A stretch of 6,924 bases of DNA from an uncultured Desulfarculaceae bacterium (GTDB lineage: Bacteria; Desulfobacterota; Desulfarculia; Desulfarculales; Desulfarculaceae): positions 1-6,924 of the forward strand of contig CALERA010000245.1 in assembly GCA_937908275.1 (NCBI GenBank). Reading direction: 5' to 3'. The number at the start of each line of letters is the position of its first letter. The first letter of the stretch is position 1. The notes beneath the pieces were generated by a model. The model made no database searches and was not told the DNA's origin. It saw only the letters and a program-made list of their open reading frames with translations. A program made the position numbers and the translations under genes. This document shows positions 1 through 6,685 of the stretch, one piece after another.

Positions 1-618
1 CTGGAGGGCGAGAGCCTGTTCCGGGCTGGCCTGCGCTGGCCGCGTGAAGCTGGAAACCTGCGGCTGACCAGGGGGTTGGGCCGGCTGAACGCTGCCGCCA
101 GCGATGGCGCCGAGCCACGGGCCGCCAGCCGGGCCTATGGCCGGGCGGCTCTGCTGGGCGGGCAGGTGGAGGCTGGCTTGGCGCACTTGGCCCGGGCGGC
201 GGAACTGGGCGGCGCGAGCGATGGCCTCACCTGGGCGGTGGCGGCCTGGCTGGCGGGCAGAAGCGACCTGGCCCGGGGCGGGTTGCGGCGTCTGCTGGGC
301 GAACACCAGGAGCCGGGTCGGCCTGGGTTTCACCTGGCGGCGGGACAATTGCTGATCCAGGAAGGCGAGGACCTTTGGCCAGGCTTCAATCGCCAGGCCT
401 TGCCCATGATCCTGTGGGGCGCATTTGAGCATTTGCTGGAAGCAACCCGGTTGACGCCGACCGACCGCCGGGCTTGGGAGGCGCTGGGCGATTTGCTGCT
501 GGGAAAAGGGGCCGCCAACCAGGCCCACACCTGCTATCAGCGCGTCCTGGCCGTGGCCCCCAGCGGTGAAGTCGAGGAAAAGGTTTGGCGAGCGGCCAAG
601 TTAGGCTATCTGGAGTAG
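1..618 (+). CDS. TPR-repeat protein, 3' part only (5' end outside window)
   Basis: The frame is open from the first base of the window to the TAG at 616-618, giving 205 residues without a start, so the gene begins upstream. A TTG at codon 26 (position 76) could in principle start translation, but its G-run abuts it with no proper spacing. The 25 codons before it have the same G/C-ending bias and a similar helical Leu/Trp/Arg pattern, so I treat them as coding. The protein is all-helical and Ala/Leu-rich, with degenerate 34-residue tetratricopeptide units. The clearest unit is near the C-terminus (about window residues 141-185), with the pattern LxxATRLTPxDxxAWxxLGxLLLxxG and then AxxCYxRVLAxAP. 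TPR proteins are protein-docking scaffolds with no catalytic role of their own. The stop lies 2 nt before the next start, so this gene is probably co-transcribed with the Maf-like and glycosyltransferase genes. It could present a protein acceptor such as flagellin to them. An upstream catalytic domain cannot be excluded because the N-terminus is missing. Confidence 0.8.
   Translation: MEGESLFRAGLRWPREAGNLRLTRGLGRLNAAASDGAEPRAASRAYGRAALLGGQVEAGLAHLARAAELGGASDGLTWAVAAWLAGRSDLARGGLRRLLGEHQEPGRPGFHLAAGQLLIQEGEDLWPGFNRQALPMILWGAFEHLLEATRLTPTDRRAWEALGDLLLGKGAANQAHTCYQRVLAVAPSGEVEEKVWRAAKLGYLE
612..615 (+). promoter_or_regulatory. Shine-Dalgarno GGAG that sets the start of the DUF115 gene
   Basis: GGAG lies 5 nt upstream of the ATG at 621, inside the last codons of the upstream TPR gene. 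It favours ATG 621 over the in-frame TTG at 585, which would add 12 residues lying wholly within the upstream gene. The position implies translational coupling between the two genes. Confidence 0.7.
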
Positions 619-620
619 GC

Positions 621-2153
621 ATGGACTTACGCCAGACCACCGATGGCGCCTGGTTCCTGGCTGAGCAGCCCCTGCACCCGGCCCAGGGAGCCCTGTTGGC
701 TGCGGAAGATGATCTGGCGGGACTGGATGGCGCGGGTGACGGCGACAGCCTGCTGCTCATGGTGGGGCAAGGCCTGGGCTGGCACGCGCGGGCGTTGCTT
801 GATCGCTATCCAAAGGCCAATCTACTGATTTACGAGCCCAATGCCCGCACCAGGGCCTTGGCGACGGCCCTGGGTCCGGACCTGGACGACGCCGAGGTGA
901 TCGACCGGGAAGACGCCCTCTCGGCCCGCTTGGCCCAGGCCTTGGTTTATGAGACCGGAAAGACGGTCACCCTTTTCAGCGCCCCGGCATACCGCGCCGT
1001 CCAACCGGATTTATGGCAGAAGATCGAAACGTTGGTGAGACAGCAAAGCCACCGGGGCAGGGTGGATAAGCTCAACCGCGCGGCCAAGCGTAGCCAGTGG
1101 TTGGGGCACCTGGAACAAAACATCGCTAGGGTGTTGGAGCTGCCCGATCTTACTCGCTTGGCGGGACAGTATCGCGGGGTGCCGGCCCTTGTCATCGGCG
1201 CGGGACCGTCCCTGGACCAAACCTTGCCGGTCATGGCCCAAATGGACCGCCAACCGATGGTGACCCTTGCGGCAGCCTCGGCCCTGGCGCCCCTGGCTGG
1301 TTTTGGTCTGACCCCGGACGCGGCCCTGGCCTTGGAGGCCAAGGATGAATCCCGGCAACTGGCAACCGCCGACCCCGGGCGCACCCTGCTGGCCGCGGCC
1401 AGCACCGCGCACCCCAATCATTTCGTCAACCAGCCAGGATGCCAAGCTATTTATCACCTGCTCCCCTGGCTGGCCAAGGCCTTGGGCCAAGGCCTGCCCC
1501 TGGCCAATGGCGGCCATGTCACCAGCGCCGCCTTCACCCTGGCGTTGGTCTGGGGATGCGATCCGATCGTCCTGGTGGGACAGGACTTGGCCTTCAGCCA
1601 GGGACGAAGCTATGCCCAAGGGCGGGTGGGGGGCGGCCAACCACCCGGCGACCAGCGCCGGGAAGTGCCCGCCATCGGCGGTGGCACGGTGGAAACATCC
1701 GTGGTCATGGCTGGTTACATCGACTGGTACCGGGAAGCCGCGGCCTTTCTGAGCCAGAGGAAGGATGGGCCGCGGTTGGTGAATGCCACCGCCCAGGGCG
1801 CCTGGCTGCCGGGTTTCGAGCACCTTGATCTGACGGCGATTTTGGGAGAGTTGCGCCAGGCGCACGGTAAGTTCGAGCGACCACTGGAAGTTTCCCGGAA
1901 GCTGGAGGCTCTGCCGGTTTGGCGGGTGGGACAGGCTCTCAGCCAGGCGCGGGCTGAACTGCGCCAAGGAATCAATACTTTGGCGTCTCATGGCATCGAG
2001 GCCTTGCGCAGGGAAACGCCGCCGGATTCGGTGGTGACCGAGATCTGGGACTTGATGGGAAACAGCGCCAGTCCTGACCACGCGCGGGCGGTGCTCGAGG
2101 AATTGATTCAGGCCATGGCCCGGATGGCGGAGGTGGTCCATGCCCACGCCTAG
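621..2153 (+). CDS. DUF115 / motility-accessory-factor (Maf, MptE-like) family protein
   Basis: The product is 510 residues from ATG 621. Residues 45-75 contain a GQGLG turn (49-53) and then an IYEPN segment, the Rossmann-like N-terminal region common in this family. The central DUF115 core starts at about residue 187 with the hallmark VPALVIGAGPSLD (187-199), a nucleotide-binding-type glycine loop. It continues with VGQDLAFS (319-326), GTVETS (355-360) and NATAQGA (388-394), all in the order expected for the family. DUF115 is related to archaeal 6-hydroxymethylpterin pyrophosphokinase MptE. In flagellated bacteria its members are Maf proteins, which act in the cytoplasm and are thought to transfer nonulosonic or related sugars from CMP-sugars to flagellin. 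No signal peptide or membrane segment is seen. The gene lies 2 nt after the TPR gene and overlaps the next gene by 14 nt. The family call is firm, but the donor sugar and acceptor cannot be read from the sequence. Confidence 0.93.
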   Translation: MDLRQTTDGAWFLAEQPLHPAQGALLAAEDDLAGLDGAGDGDSLLLMVGQGLGWHARALLDRYPKANLLIYEPNARTRALATALGPDLDDAEVIDREDALSARLAQALVYETGKTVTLFSAPAYRAVQPDLWQKIETLVRQQSHRGRVDKLNRAAKRSQWLGHLEQNIARVLELPDLTRLAGQYRGVPALVIGAGPSLDQTLPVMAQMDRQPMVTLAAASALAPLAGFGLTPDAALALEAKDESRQLATADPGRTLLAAASTAHPNHFVNQPGCQAIYHLLPWLAKALGQGLPLANGGHVTSAAFTLALVWGCDPIVLVGQDLAFSQGRSYAQGRVGGGQPPGDQRREVPAIGGGTVETSVVMAGYIDWYREAAAFLSQRKDGPRLVNATAQGAWLPGFEHLDLTAILGELRQAHGKFERPLEVSRKLEALPVWRVGQALSQARAELRQGINTLASHGIEALRRETPPDSVVTEIWDLMGNSASPDHARAVLEELIQAMARMAEVVHAHA

Positions 2154-3321
2154 CCTGGGTCTGGTGATGATCCTGAAAAACGAGGCGGCCAATCTGCCCC
2201 GCTCCCTGGCTCCCATCGCCCATTGCTTCGATGAGGTGGTGGTGGTCGACACTGGCTCCCAGGACGAAACAGTCCGGCTTTGCAAGGAGTTGGGGGGAAA
2301 GGTCACCTCCATCGCCTGGCGGGATGATTTCGCGTTCGCCCGCAATCAATCCATCGCCCTGGCCAGCGCCGACTGGCTGCTCTGGCTGGACGGCGACAAT
2401 GCCACCACGCCTCAGGAAATCGAGGCGTTACGCGCAACCATCCCCCAGTCTGGGCCGGGGGTGATCTGGGCCCAGGAAAAGGTGGTGCCCTCCGGCGAAC
2501 GGCTCTGGCAAAAGCGCTGTTTCCCTCGCCGGCCGGAGGTCAGGTTCGTCGGGCGGGTGCACGAGCAGTTGGCGCATCCCCCGGATTGGCCCAACCTGGT
2601 GGCGCCCATGGTCGTCGAGCACTGGGGTTACGCCGATCCCCGGCGTTCGCGGGAAAAGGGCGTCTACTATCTAAGCTTATTACAGCGAACGCTTGAAGAA
2701 AATCCGGATGATTTCTATGCCCGCTTCCAGGCCGGGCGCTGTCTGGTCAATCTGGCCAACTGGCCGGATGCCGTGACGGCGCTGGGCCAGGTCGCGGTTG
2801 ACTCGCGGGCGCGGGAGCGCAACCCCGAACTTTGGGCCGCGGCGCAGCATCTGCTGGCCCAGGCCTGGCAACGCCTGGGCCGCGTCGACCAGGCCCGGCA
2901 GGTGCTGGACGATCTGCTGAAGCAAATGCCTGCCCATGGGCTCAGTCATTACCAGCGCGGTCGTCTGGCCTATGGTTTGGGGGACTGGTCAGGGGCGGCG
3001 GAGCACCTGTCCCGCGCCCTGGACTTGGGCTGGGGCGCGCCGGTGGTGGACCTGGACCCCGGGCAAACCACTTTTCGCGCGCACTATTTCCTGGCTCGGG
3101 CCTTGGAGGAATTGGGTCGTCCCCAAGAGGCCTTGGCCCAGATCAGCGCCGCCCAGGCCGCTGATCCCTGTCAAGCCGGCCTGGCCATCGACCGGGCGCG
3201 ACTCCTCATGGCCAGCGGTGAACCTCTGGCCGCCCGGAATGTATTAGAGCAAATACTTCAAAATGCGCCCCGGGACCGGCGTGCCCTGGCCCTGTGGCGA
3301 CGAATCGAGGCGTCGGCATGA
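2140..3321 (+). CDS. Family-2 glycosyltransferase with C-terminal TPR repeats
   Basis: The product is 393 residues from ATG 2140, with a GGAGG ribosome site at 2129-2133 placed 6 nt upstream. The start lies inside the end of the DUF115 gene in another frame (14-nt overlap). Residues 5-165 form a GT-A domain: MILKNEAANL (10-19), VVVDTGSQDET (34-44), FAFARNQ (64-70), the metal/nucleotide-binding DGD within WLDGDN (82-87), FPRR (128-131), GRVHEQL (138-144) and EHWGY (160-164). This order matches the GT2 group that includes WaaE/KdtX-like and SunS-like enzymes. Residues from about 185 to the end are tetratricopeptide-like helical pairs, for example DFYARFQAGRCL, HLLAQAWQRLGRVDQA, HYFLARALEELGRPQEAL and LLMASGEPLAARNVL. 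Known relatives with TPR repeats include protein glycosyltransferases, where the repeats engage the acceptor, so a protein substrate such as flagellin is plausible. It is cytoplasmic, with no membrane segment. The usual LDADE of this group reads LDGDN here, but both Asp residues are kept. Confidence 0.92.
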   Translation: MPTPSLGLVMILKNEAANLPRSLAPIAHCFDEVVVVDTGSQDETVRLCKELGGKVTSIAWRDDFAFARNQSIALASADWLLWLDGDNATTPQEIEALRATIPQSGPGVIWAQEKVVPSGERLWQKRCFPRRPEVRFVGRVHEQLAHPPDWPNLVAPMVVEHWGYADPRRSREKGVYYLSLLQRTLEENPDDFYARFQAGRCLVNLANWPDAVTALGQVAVDSRARERNPELWAAAQHLLAQAWQRLGRVDQARQVLDDLLKQMPAHGLSHYQRGRLAYGLGDWSGAAEHLSRALDLGWGAPVVDLDPGQTTFRAHYFLARALEELGRPQEALAQISAAQAADPCQAGLAIDRARLLMASGEPLAARNVLEQILQNAPRDRRALALWRRIEASA

Positions 3322-5096
3322 AGAAGCCCAGCCTGCACATCGCATTCATCACCGACGGTCAACCTTTTCACGGAGCCTCGCCCGAGGAGCATGCCTTGGG
3401 CGGCTCGGAAACCGCCTGCGTGCAGATGGCCCGGGCCCTGGCCCAACGCGGCCACCGGGTCCAGGTCTTTTGCCGCTGCCCCCGTCCGGGTTTTCACCAC
3501 GGGGTGGTCTACCGGGACCGCTGCGATCTGGTGGACGCCGCCCAGGAGGAGCGCTTCGCGGTGGTGGTGGTCAGCCGGTTCTTCACCGCCTTGGACCTGC
3601 CCCTCCAGGCCGGGCTCAAGGTGTTGTGGAACCATGACATCCTGGACGCGCCCAACCTCTTGCGCAAGCGTTTGGACGCACTGGACCTCTGCCTGGTCCT
3701 CAGCCAGTTCCACGCCGAGGATTTCCTGGCCAAGGCGTCGGAGATCGCCCCCAAGTTGGCCCTGACCCGCAATGGCCTGGATCTGGACCTGCTGGACCAC
3801 GCCGCCTCCGGAGTCCAGCGCGACCCCTGGCTGATGGGCTATGTCTCCCGGCCGGAGCGTGGATTAAAGTTATTGCTTCAGCATGTCTGGCCGGCCCTGC
3901 GGGAGCGCAAGCCCAGCCTGCGCCTGGCGGTTTGCGGCTATGAGGTCGACACCAGCGAATTGCCCGAGGCCGTGGCCCGGGAGCATCGCCAGATAGCGGA
4001 TTTGCTGGATAACAGCCCGGGAGTGATCCGGCTGGGCGCCTTGGCCAAGGCTGAATACTACCGTTTCCTGGCCAGTTGCGGCCTCCTGCTCTACCCGTGT
4101 GTTTTCCCCGAAATATCCTGCATCGCCGCCCTGGAGGCCCAGGCCCTGGGCACGCCCTTGCTGACCAGCGACGCCTTCGCCCTGCGGGAGACCGTGTTGG
4201 AGTCCAGGTTCCGGGTGAGTGGCGAGCCCGGCTCCCCCGCCTACCTGAGCGCATATCTCCAGCGCGCGCTGGAACTCATCCAAGAGCCGGAAGAGTCCCA
4301 GGGCCTGGCCGAAATCGCCCAGGCGCGGGTGCGGGCGCGGCACGACTGGTCGCGCATCGCCGGAGAATGGGAGGACCTGTTTCTGGAACACCTTTCGCGT
4401 CGGGTCCGGCAGGAGGCCTCGGCCCTGGCCGCCAGCCTGGTCCTGAAGGGCGATCGCGCCACGGCCGAGGAGCTATTGCAGCGGGACCTGCCGGTGCCGG
4501 ACGAAGGGCCGGCCCCCCAGGATCCGGACGAGGATGGTCTCTTGGACGCCATGGCCCAGGCCTTGGCCGGGTCCGTGCCCGAGCAGGGCGCCGTGGGGGT
4601 GCTGTCCCAGGACCAGGGGCGCACCGCCCGCGGTCTGGCCAAGCGGCTGGGACGCGAAATCCAGGAGGTCGAAGTCACTGGCGACAGCCATAACCACCTG
4701 GACGCCCTGGTGATCAGAGACTCTCTGGAGCGGGCGGAAGACCCCGCCCAATTGCTGCGATGGGCCTTGTCCTGGTGCAATCCCCAGGGCAAGGTGTTGC
4801 TCTGCGTGGCCTCCGGGGCCTGGCCCCTGCTGATGGCCGGCCATCTGGCCCGTCGTCACGACCTGGGGCGCGAGGAACTCCTGGCCTTGTTGCCCGGGCG
4901 CTCGGTGTCCCTGCGCTACCTGGCCCGGGGCCTGGTGGGGCAGGGCGCGGACCGCTACTTCGCCGGCCGCTGGCTGGCCCTGGCCCCGGCCGCCGGCCCC
5001 GCGCCGGGCTCCCTGGAGAGCGGCGCGGGCCTGCACCGCACCCGGCCCGCGCCCCTGGTCCTGGTGGAAGAGGTGAAGCGTGCCGGCCTGGTCTGA
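3318..5096 (+). CDS. GT-B (GT4-like) glycosyltransferase fused to a methyltransferase-like C-terminal domain
   Basis: The product is 592 residues from ATG 3318, which overlaps the previous stop as ATGA. GAGG at 3307-3310 sits 7 nt upstream. An in-frame GTG at 3294 lacks this support. Residues 1-365 form a GT-B glycosyltransferase: GGSETA (28-33) in the N-terminal nucleotide fold, KVLWNHDILDAPN and LVLSQFHAEDF in the middle, YVSRPERGLKLL (175-186) opening the second lobe, and FPEISCIAALEAQALGTP, which supplies the GT4-type E-x7-E pair (E265, E273). Related proteins transfer sugars from nucleotide donors to glycans or proteins in the cytoplasm. An acidic Pro/Asp linker lies near residues 397-412. 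From about 420 to 555 the chain resembles a class I methyltransferase that lacks its SAM-binding glycine motif (separate entry). The last 35 residues are low-complexity Pro/Ala/Gly. GC content is clearly higher in the C-terminal third than in the GT part. The gene is coupled to both neighbours. The GT call is firm; its donor and acceptor are unknown. Confidence 0.9.
   Translation: MKKPSLHIAFITDGQPFHGASPEEHALGGSETACVQMARALAQRGHRVQVFCRCPRPGFHHGVVYRDRCDLVDAAQEERFAVVVVSRFFTALDLPLQAGLKVLWNHDILDAPNLLRKRLDALDLCLVLSQFHAEDFLAKASEIAPKLALTRNGLDLDLLDHAASGVQRDPWLMGYVSRPERGLKLLLQHVWPALRERKPSLRLAVCGYEVDTSELPEAVAREHRQIADLLDNSPGVIRLGALAKAEYYRFLASCGLLLYPCVFPEISCIAALEAQALGTPLLTSDAFALRETVLESRFRVSGEPGSPAYLSAYLQRALELIQEPEESQGLAEIAQARVRARHDWSRIAGEWEDLFLEHLSRRVRQEASALAASLVLKGDRATAEELLQRDLPVPDEGPAPQDPDEDGLLDAMAQALAGSVPEQGAVGVLSQDQGRTARGLAKRLGREIQEVEVTGDSHNHLDALVIRDSLERAEDPAQLLRWALSWCNPQGKVLLCVASGAWPLLMAGHLARRHDLGREELLALLPGRSVSLRYLARGLVGQGADRYFAGRWLALAPAAGPAPGSLESGAGLHRTRPAPLVLVEEVKRAGLV
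4575..4985 (+). other. Degenerate class I methyltransferase-like domain inside the GT4-like protein
   Basis: This covers residues about 420-556 of the 3318-5096 product. Residues 461-497 read like the motif II/III part of SAM-dependent methyltransferases: LDALVIRDSLERAEDPAQL (461-479), compare the common FDLVxxxDVLEHxxDPxxLL, then NPQGKVLLCV (488-497), compare LKPGGxLLxxV. The strand before it (426-441, VGVLSQDQGRTARGLA) falls where the GxGxG SAM loop should be but has no such loop. By inference it is an inactive or repurposed fold, perhaps structural or acceptor-binding. The assignment rests on eye-recognised motifs only. Confidence 0.5.
5069..5075 (+). promoter_or_regulatory. Shine-Dalgarno AGAGGTG supporting the GTG start of the GT9 gene
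   Basis: The purine-rich AGAGGTG within the end of the upstream gene leaves 4 nt to the GTG at 5080 (6 nt from its AGG core). It supports this start over in-frame GTGs at 5143 and 5146, which would fall at the very edge of the first core beta strand of the GT9 fold and have no comparable site. Confidence 0.55.
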
Positions 5097-6630
5097 GCCC
5101 GCGCCGCGCCTGCGCCTGGTCAGCGACAGGCCCCAGCGCCTGGTGGTGATCCAACTGGCGCGCCTGGGCGATTTCCTGCAGAGCACCCCGCTGCTGGCCG
5201 CCCTGCGCGCGCGTCATCCCGGGGCGCGAATCACGGCCCTGGTCAGCCCCGCCCAGGCCCCTCTGGCCCAAGGCTGCGGCCTGGTTGACGAAGTCCTTGC
5301 TTTAGATCCGGCCACCCTGGAGCAGGCCGCCGCCGAGGGGCAGAACCACCTGGCCCTGGCCCGGGTGGCGGGGCTCTGCGCCCCCCTCTGGCGGCAACCC
5401 GCCCAGGCGGTCTACAACCTCAACTTCTCCCGCCTGGCCGCCGGGGTGGCCCAGGGCTGGGGCCAGGCCGTCCCGCACGGCTGGCGGCTGGACGCCTCTC
5501 GCCGCCTGCGGGGCGCGCCCTGGGCCGGTTTCGTGATGCAAAACGTCTCCGACCGCCGCCTGACCCGGCTGCACCTCAGCGACATCCTGGCCTCCTATGC
5601 CGAGCCCGAGGGGCCTCCCCTGACCCGGTTGGCCCAGCGGGTGGAGGAGCGCGCCGGGACCCAGGTCCTGGCCGCGCTGGGCGCGCGCCGCCCCCGGGTG
5701 GCCCTGCAACTGGGGGCCAACAACGACCTGCGCCGTTGGCCAGTGGCCAGTTTCGCCAGCCTGGCCCAGGCGTTGCTGGATCAGGGCATCGAGGTCTGCC
5801 TGGTGGGCAGTCATGGCGAGCGCGGGCTGGGCCGGCGGCTGCAAGAGGCCCTGGGTCCGGCCGGGGCCAAGGTTCACGATCTGATGGGGCGCACCGACTT
5901 GCCCGGCCTGGCCGCGGTCCTGGCCGCCATGGACCTGGTGGTCTCGGGCGACACCGGCAGCCTGCACCTGGCCACGGCGGTGGGCGCGCCGGTGCTGGCC
6001 CTGTTCATGGGGCCGGCCCAGGCCCACGAGACCGGCCCCTATGGCGCGGGGCACCTGGTGCTCCAGGCCCGGGACGCCTGCGGCCCCTGCCAGGAGGAGG
6101 CCCCGGTCTGCGGCGGGGCGGCTCCCTGCCGGCGGCTCCTGGAGCCGGCCATGGTGGCGCGCGCGGTCCTGGGCCTGCTGGCGGGCCACCCGGCGGCCGA
6201 GGTGGGGGCGGGGCTGGACCTGCCCGAGGGCGTGGAGCCCCTGCTCGGCGAGTTGGACGGCTTTGGCCAGCGCTACCGCCCCCTGCGGCCCCGGCCCCTG
6301 GAGCCGGTCTCCGCCCTGGCCCTGGCCCTGCGCCAGGCCGGCCGCACCCTGCTGCGGCCCCAGGCGGCGGCCGGGAGCGTGGCCGAGCTGCGGGCCGAAC
6401 ACCAGCCCCCCCGGGACGAATCCCGGGCGGTCCTGGCCGGTCTGAGCGCGGCGGCCCGGCGTCTGACCCTGGCCCTGGCCGCCGGCGCCGCCCCGGCCGC
6501 GCGGCGGGTCCTGGTCGAGGCCCCGGGCCTCTGCCCCCTGGCCGCCCTGGCCGGGCCGGAAGCCCCGCCCCGCCTGGCCGAGGCCAGCGCCCTGGCCCGG
6601 GACTGGCTGGAGGCGGCCGAGGGCCTCTGA
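5080..6630 (+). CDS. GT9 family glycosyltransferase (heptosyltransferase-like) with long C-terminal extension
   Basis: The product is 516 residues from GTG 5080, overlapping the previous gene by 17 nt. After about 20 leader residues the GT9 fold begins with VVIQLARLGDFLQSTPLL. RLGD (28-31) carries the Asp that acts as catalytic base in ADP-heptose:LPS heptosyltransferases. The second lobe starts at ALQLGANNDLRRWP (208-221), and the donor-binding signature is SGDTGSLHLATAVGAP (D291, H296). A four-cysteine cluster follows, C334-x2-C337-x6-C344-x5-C350; cysteine-rich segments at this place occur in other GT9 proteins. The family normally adds heptose to lipopolysaccharide core in the cytoplasm, but members in Maf/flagellar clusters are presumed to act on protein-linked glycans. 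GT9 enzymes are usually about 320-370 residues. Here some 150 extra residues, Ala/Leu/Pro/Arg-rich and unlike any domain I recognise, follow residue 365. Almost every codon ends in G or C, more extreme than in the genes at the left. The family is sure, but heptose as donor is only an inference. Confidence 0.92.
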   Translation: MPAWSEPAPRLRLVSDRPQRLVVIQLARLGDFLQSTPLLAALRARHPGARITALVSPAQAPLAQGCGLVDEVLALDPATLEQAAAEGQNHLALARVAGLCAPLWRQPAQAVYNLNFSRLAAGVAQGWGQAVPHGWRLDASRRLRGAPWAGFVMQNVSDRRLTRLHLSDILASYAEPEGPPLTRLAQRVEERAGTQVLAALGARRPRVALQLGANNDLRRWPVASFASLAQALLDQGIEVCLVGSHGERGLGRRLQEALGPAGAKVHDLMGRTDLPGLAAVLAAMDLVVSGDTGSLHLATAVGAPVLALFMGPAQAHETGPYGAGHLVLQARDACGPCQEEAPVCGGAAPCRRLLEPAMVARAVLGLLAGHPAAEVGAGLDLPEGVEPLLGELDGFGQRYRPLRPRPLEPVSALALALRQAGRTLLRPQAAAGSVAELRAEHQPPRDESRAVLAGLSAAARRLTLALAAGAAPAARRVLVEAPGLCPLAALAGPEAPPRLAEASALARDWLEAAEGL

Positions 6631-6635
6631 AGCCG

Positions 6636-6651
6636 TGGTATCGATCTTGCA
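6636..6651 (+). promoter_or_regulatory. Candidate sigma-54 (-24/-12) promoter before the second Maf-like gene
   Basis: TGGTATCGATCTTGCA fits the RpoN pattern TGGCAC-N5-TTGCW. The -24 element has TGG and A in place with C-to-T changes, the -12 TTGCA is exact, and the GG (6637-6638) to GC (6649-6650) spacing is exactly right. It lies in the only intergenic gap of the window (6631-6685), 5 nt after the GT9 stop. The predicted transcript would start near 6661-6662, leaving a leader of about 24 nt to the GTG at 6686. Sigma-54 drives many flagellar genes in Proteobacteria and related phyla, which fits the context. Activator-binding sites would have to lie within the end of the GT9 gene; none was recognised. 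Confidence 0.55.
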
Positions 6652-6674
6652 CAACCCAGCTTGAACGTACGCGC

Positions 6675-6678
6675 GGAG
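6675..6678 (+). promoter_or_regulatory. Shine-Dalgarno GGAG setting the GTG start at 6686
   Basis: GGAG sits 7 nt upstream of the GTG at 6686. The frame has a TGA at 6662-6664, and this GTG is the only ATG, GTG or TTG between that stop and the conserved protein sequence, so site and start support each other. Confidence 0.7.
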
Positions 6679-6685
6679 TGGATTT

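Noticed and set aside
1472..1494. Palindrome CCAAGGCCTTGG with a nearby direct repeat of GGCCAAGGCC
   Set aside because: It lies inside the DUF115 coding region and is built from common Ala/Lys/Gly/Leu codons. There is no sign of a regulatory or mobile function.
1011..2345. Long open frame on the minus strand (444 codons) opposite the DUF115 and GT2 genes
   Set aside because: It mirrors the strongly biased plus-strand genes, reads as Gln/Gly/Arg-rich low-complexity sequence with no family motif, and spans a real gene boundary. It is a high-GC artefact.
6313..6330. Three tandem GCCCTG hexamers
   Set aside because: They encode an Ala-Leu repeat in the GC-rich GT9 extension. Similar runs are scattered over the region as codon-bias low complexity.
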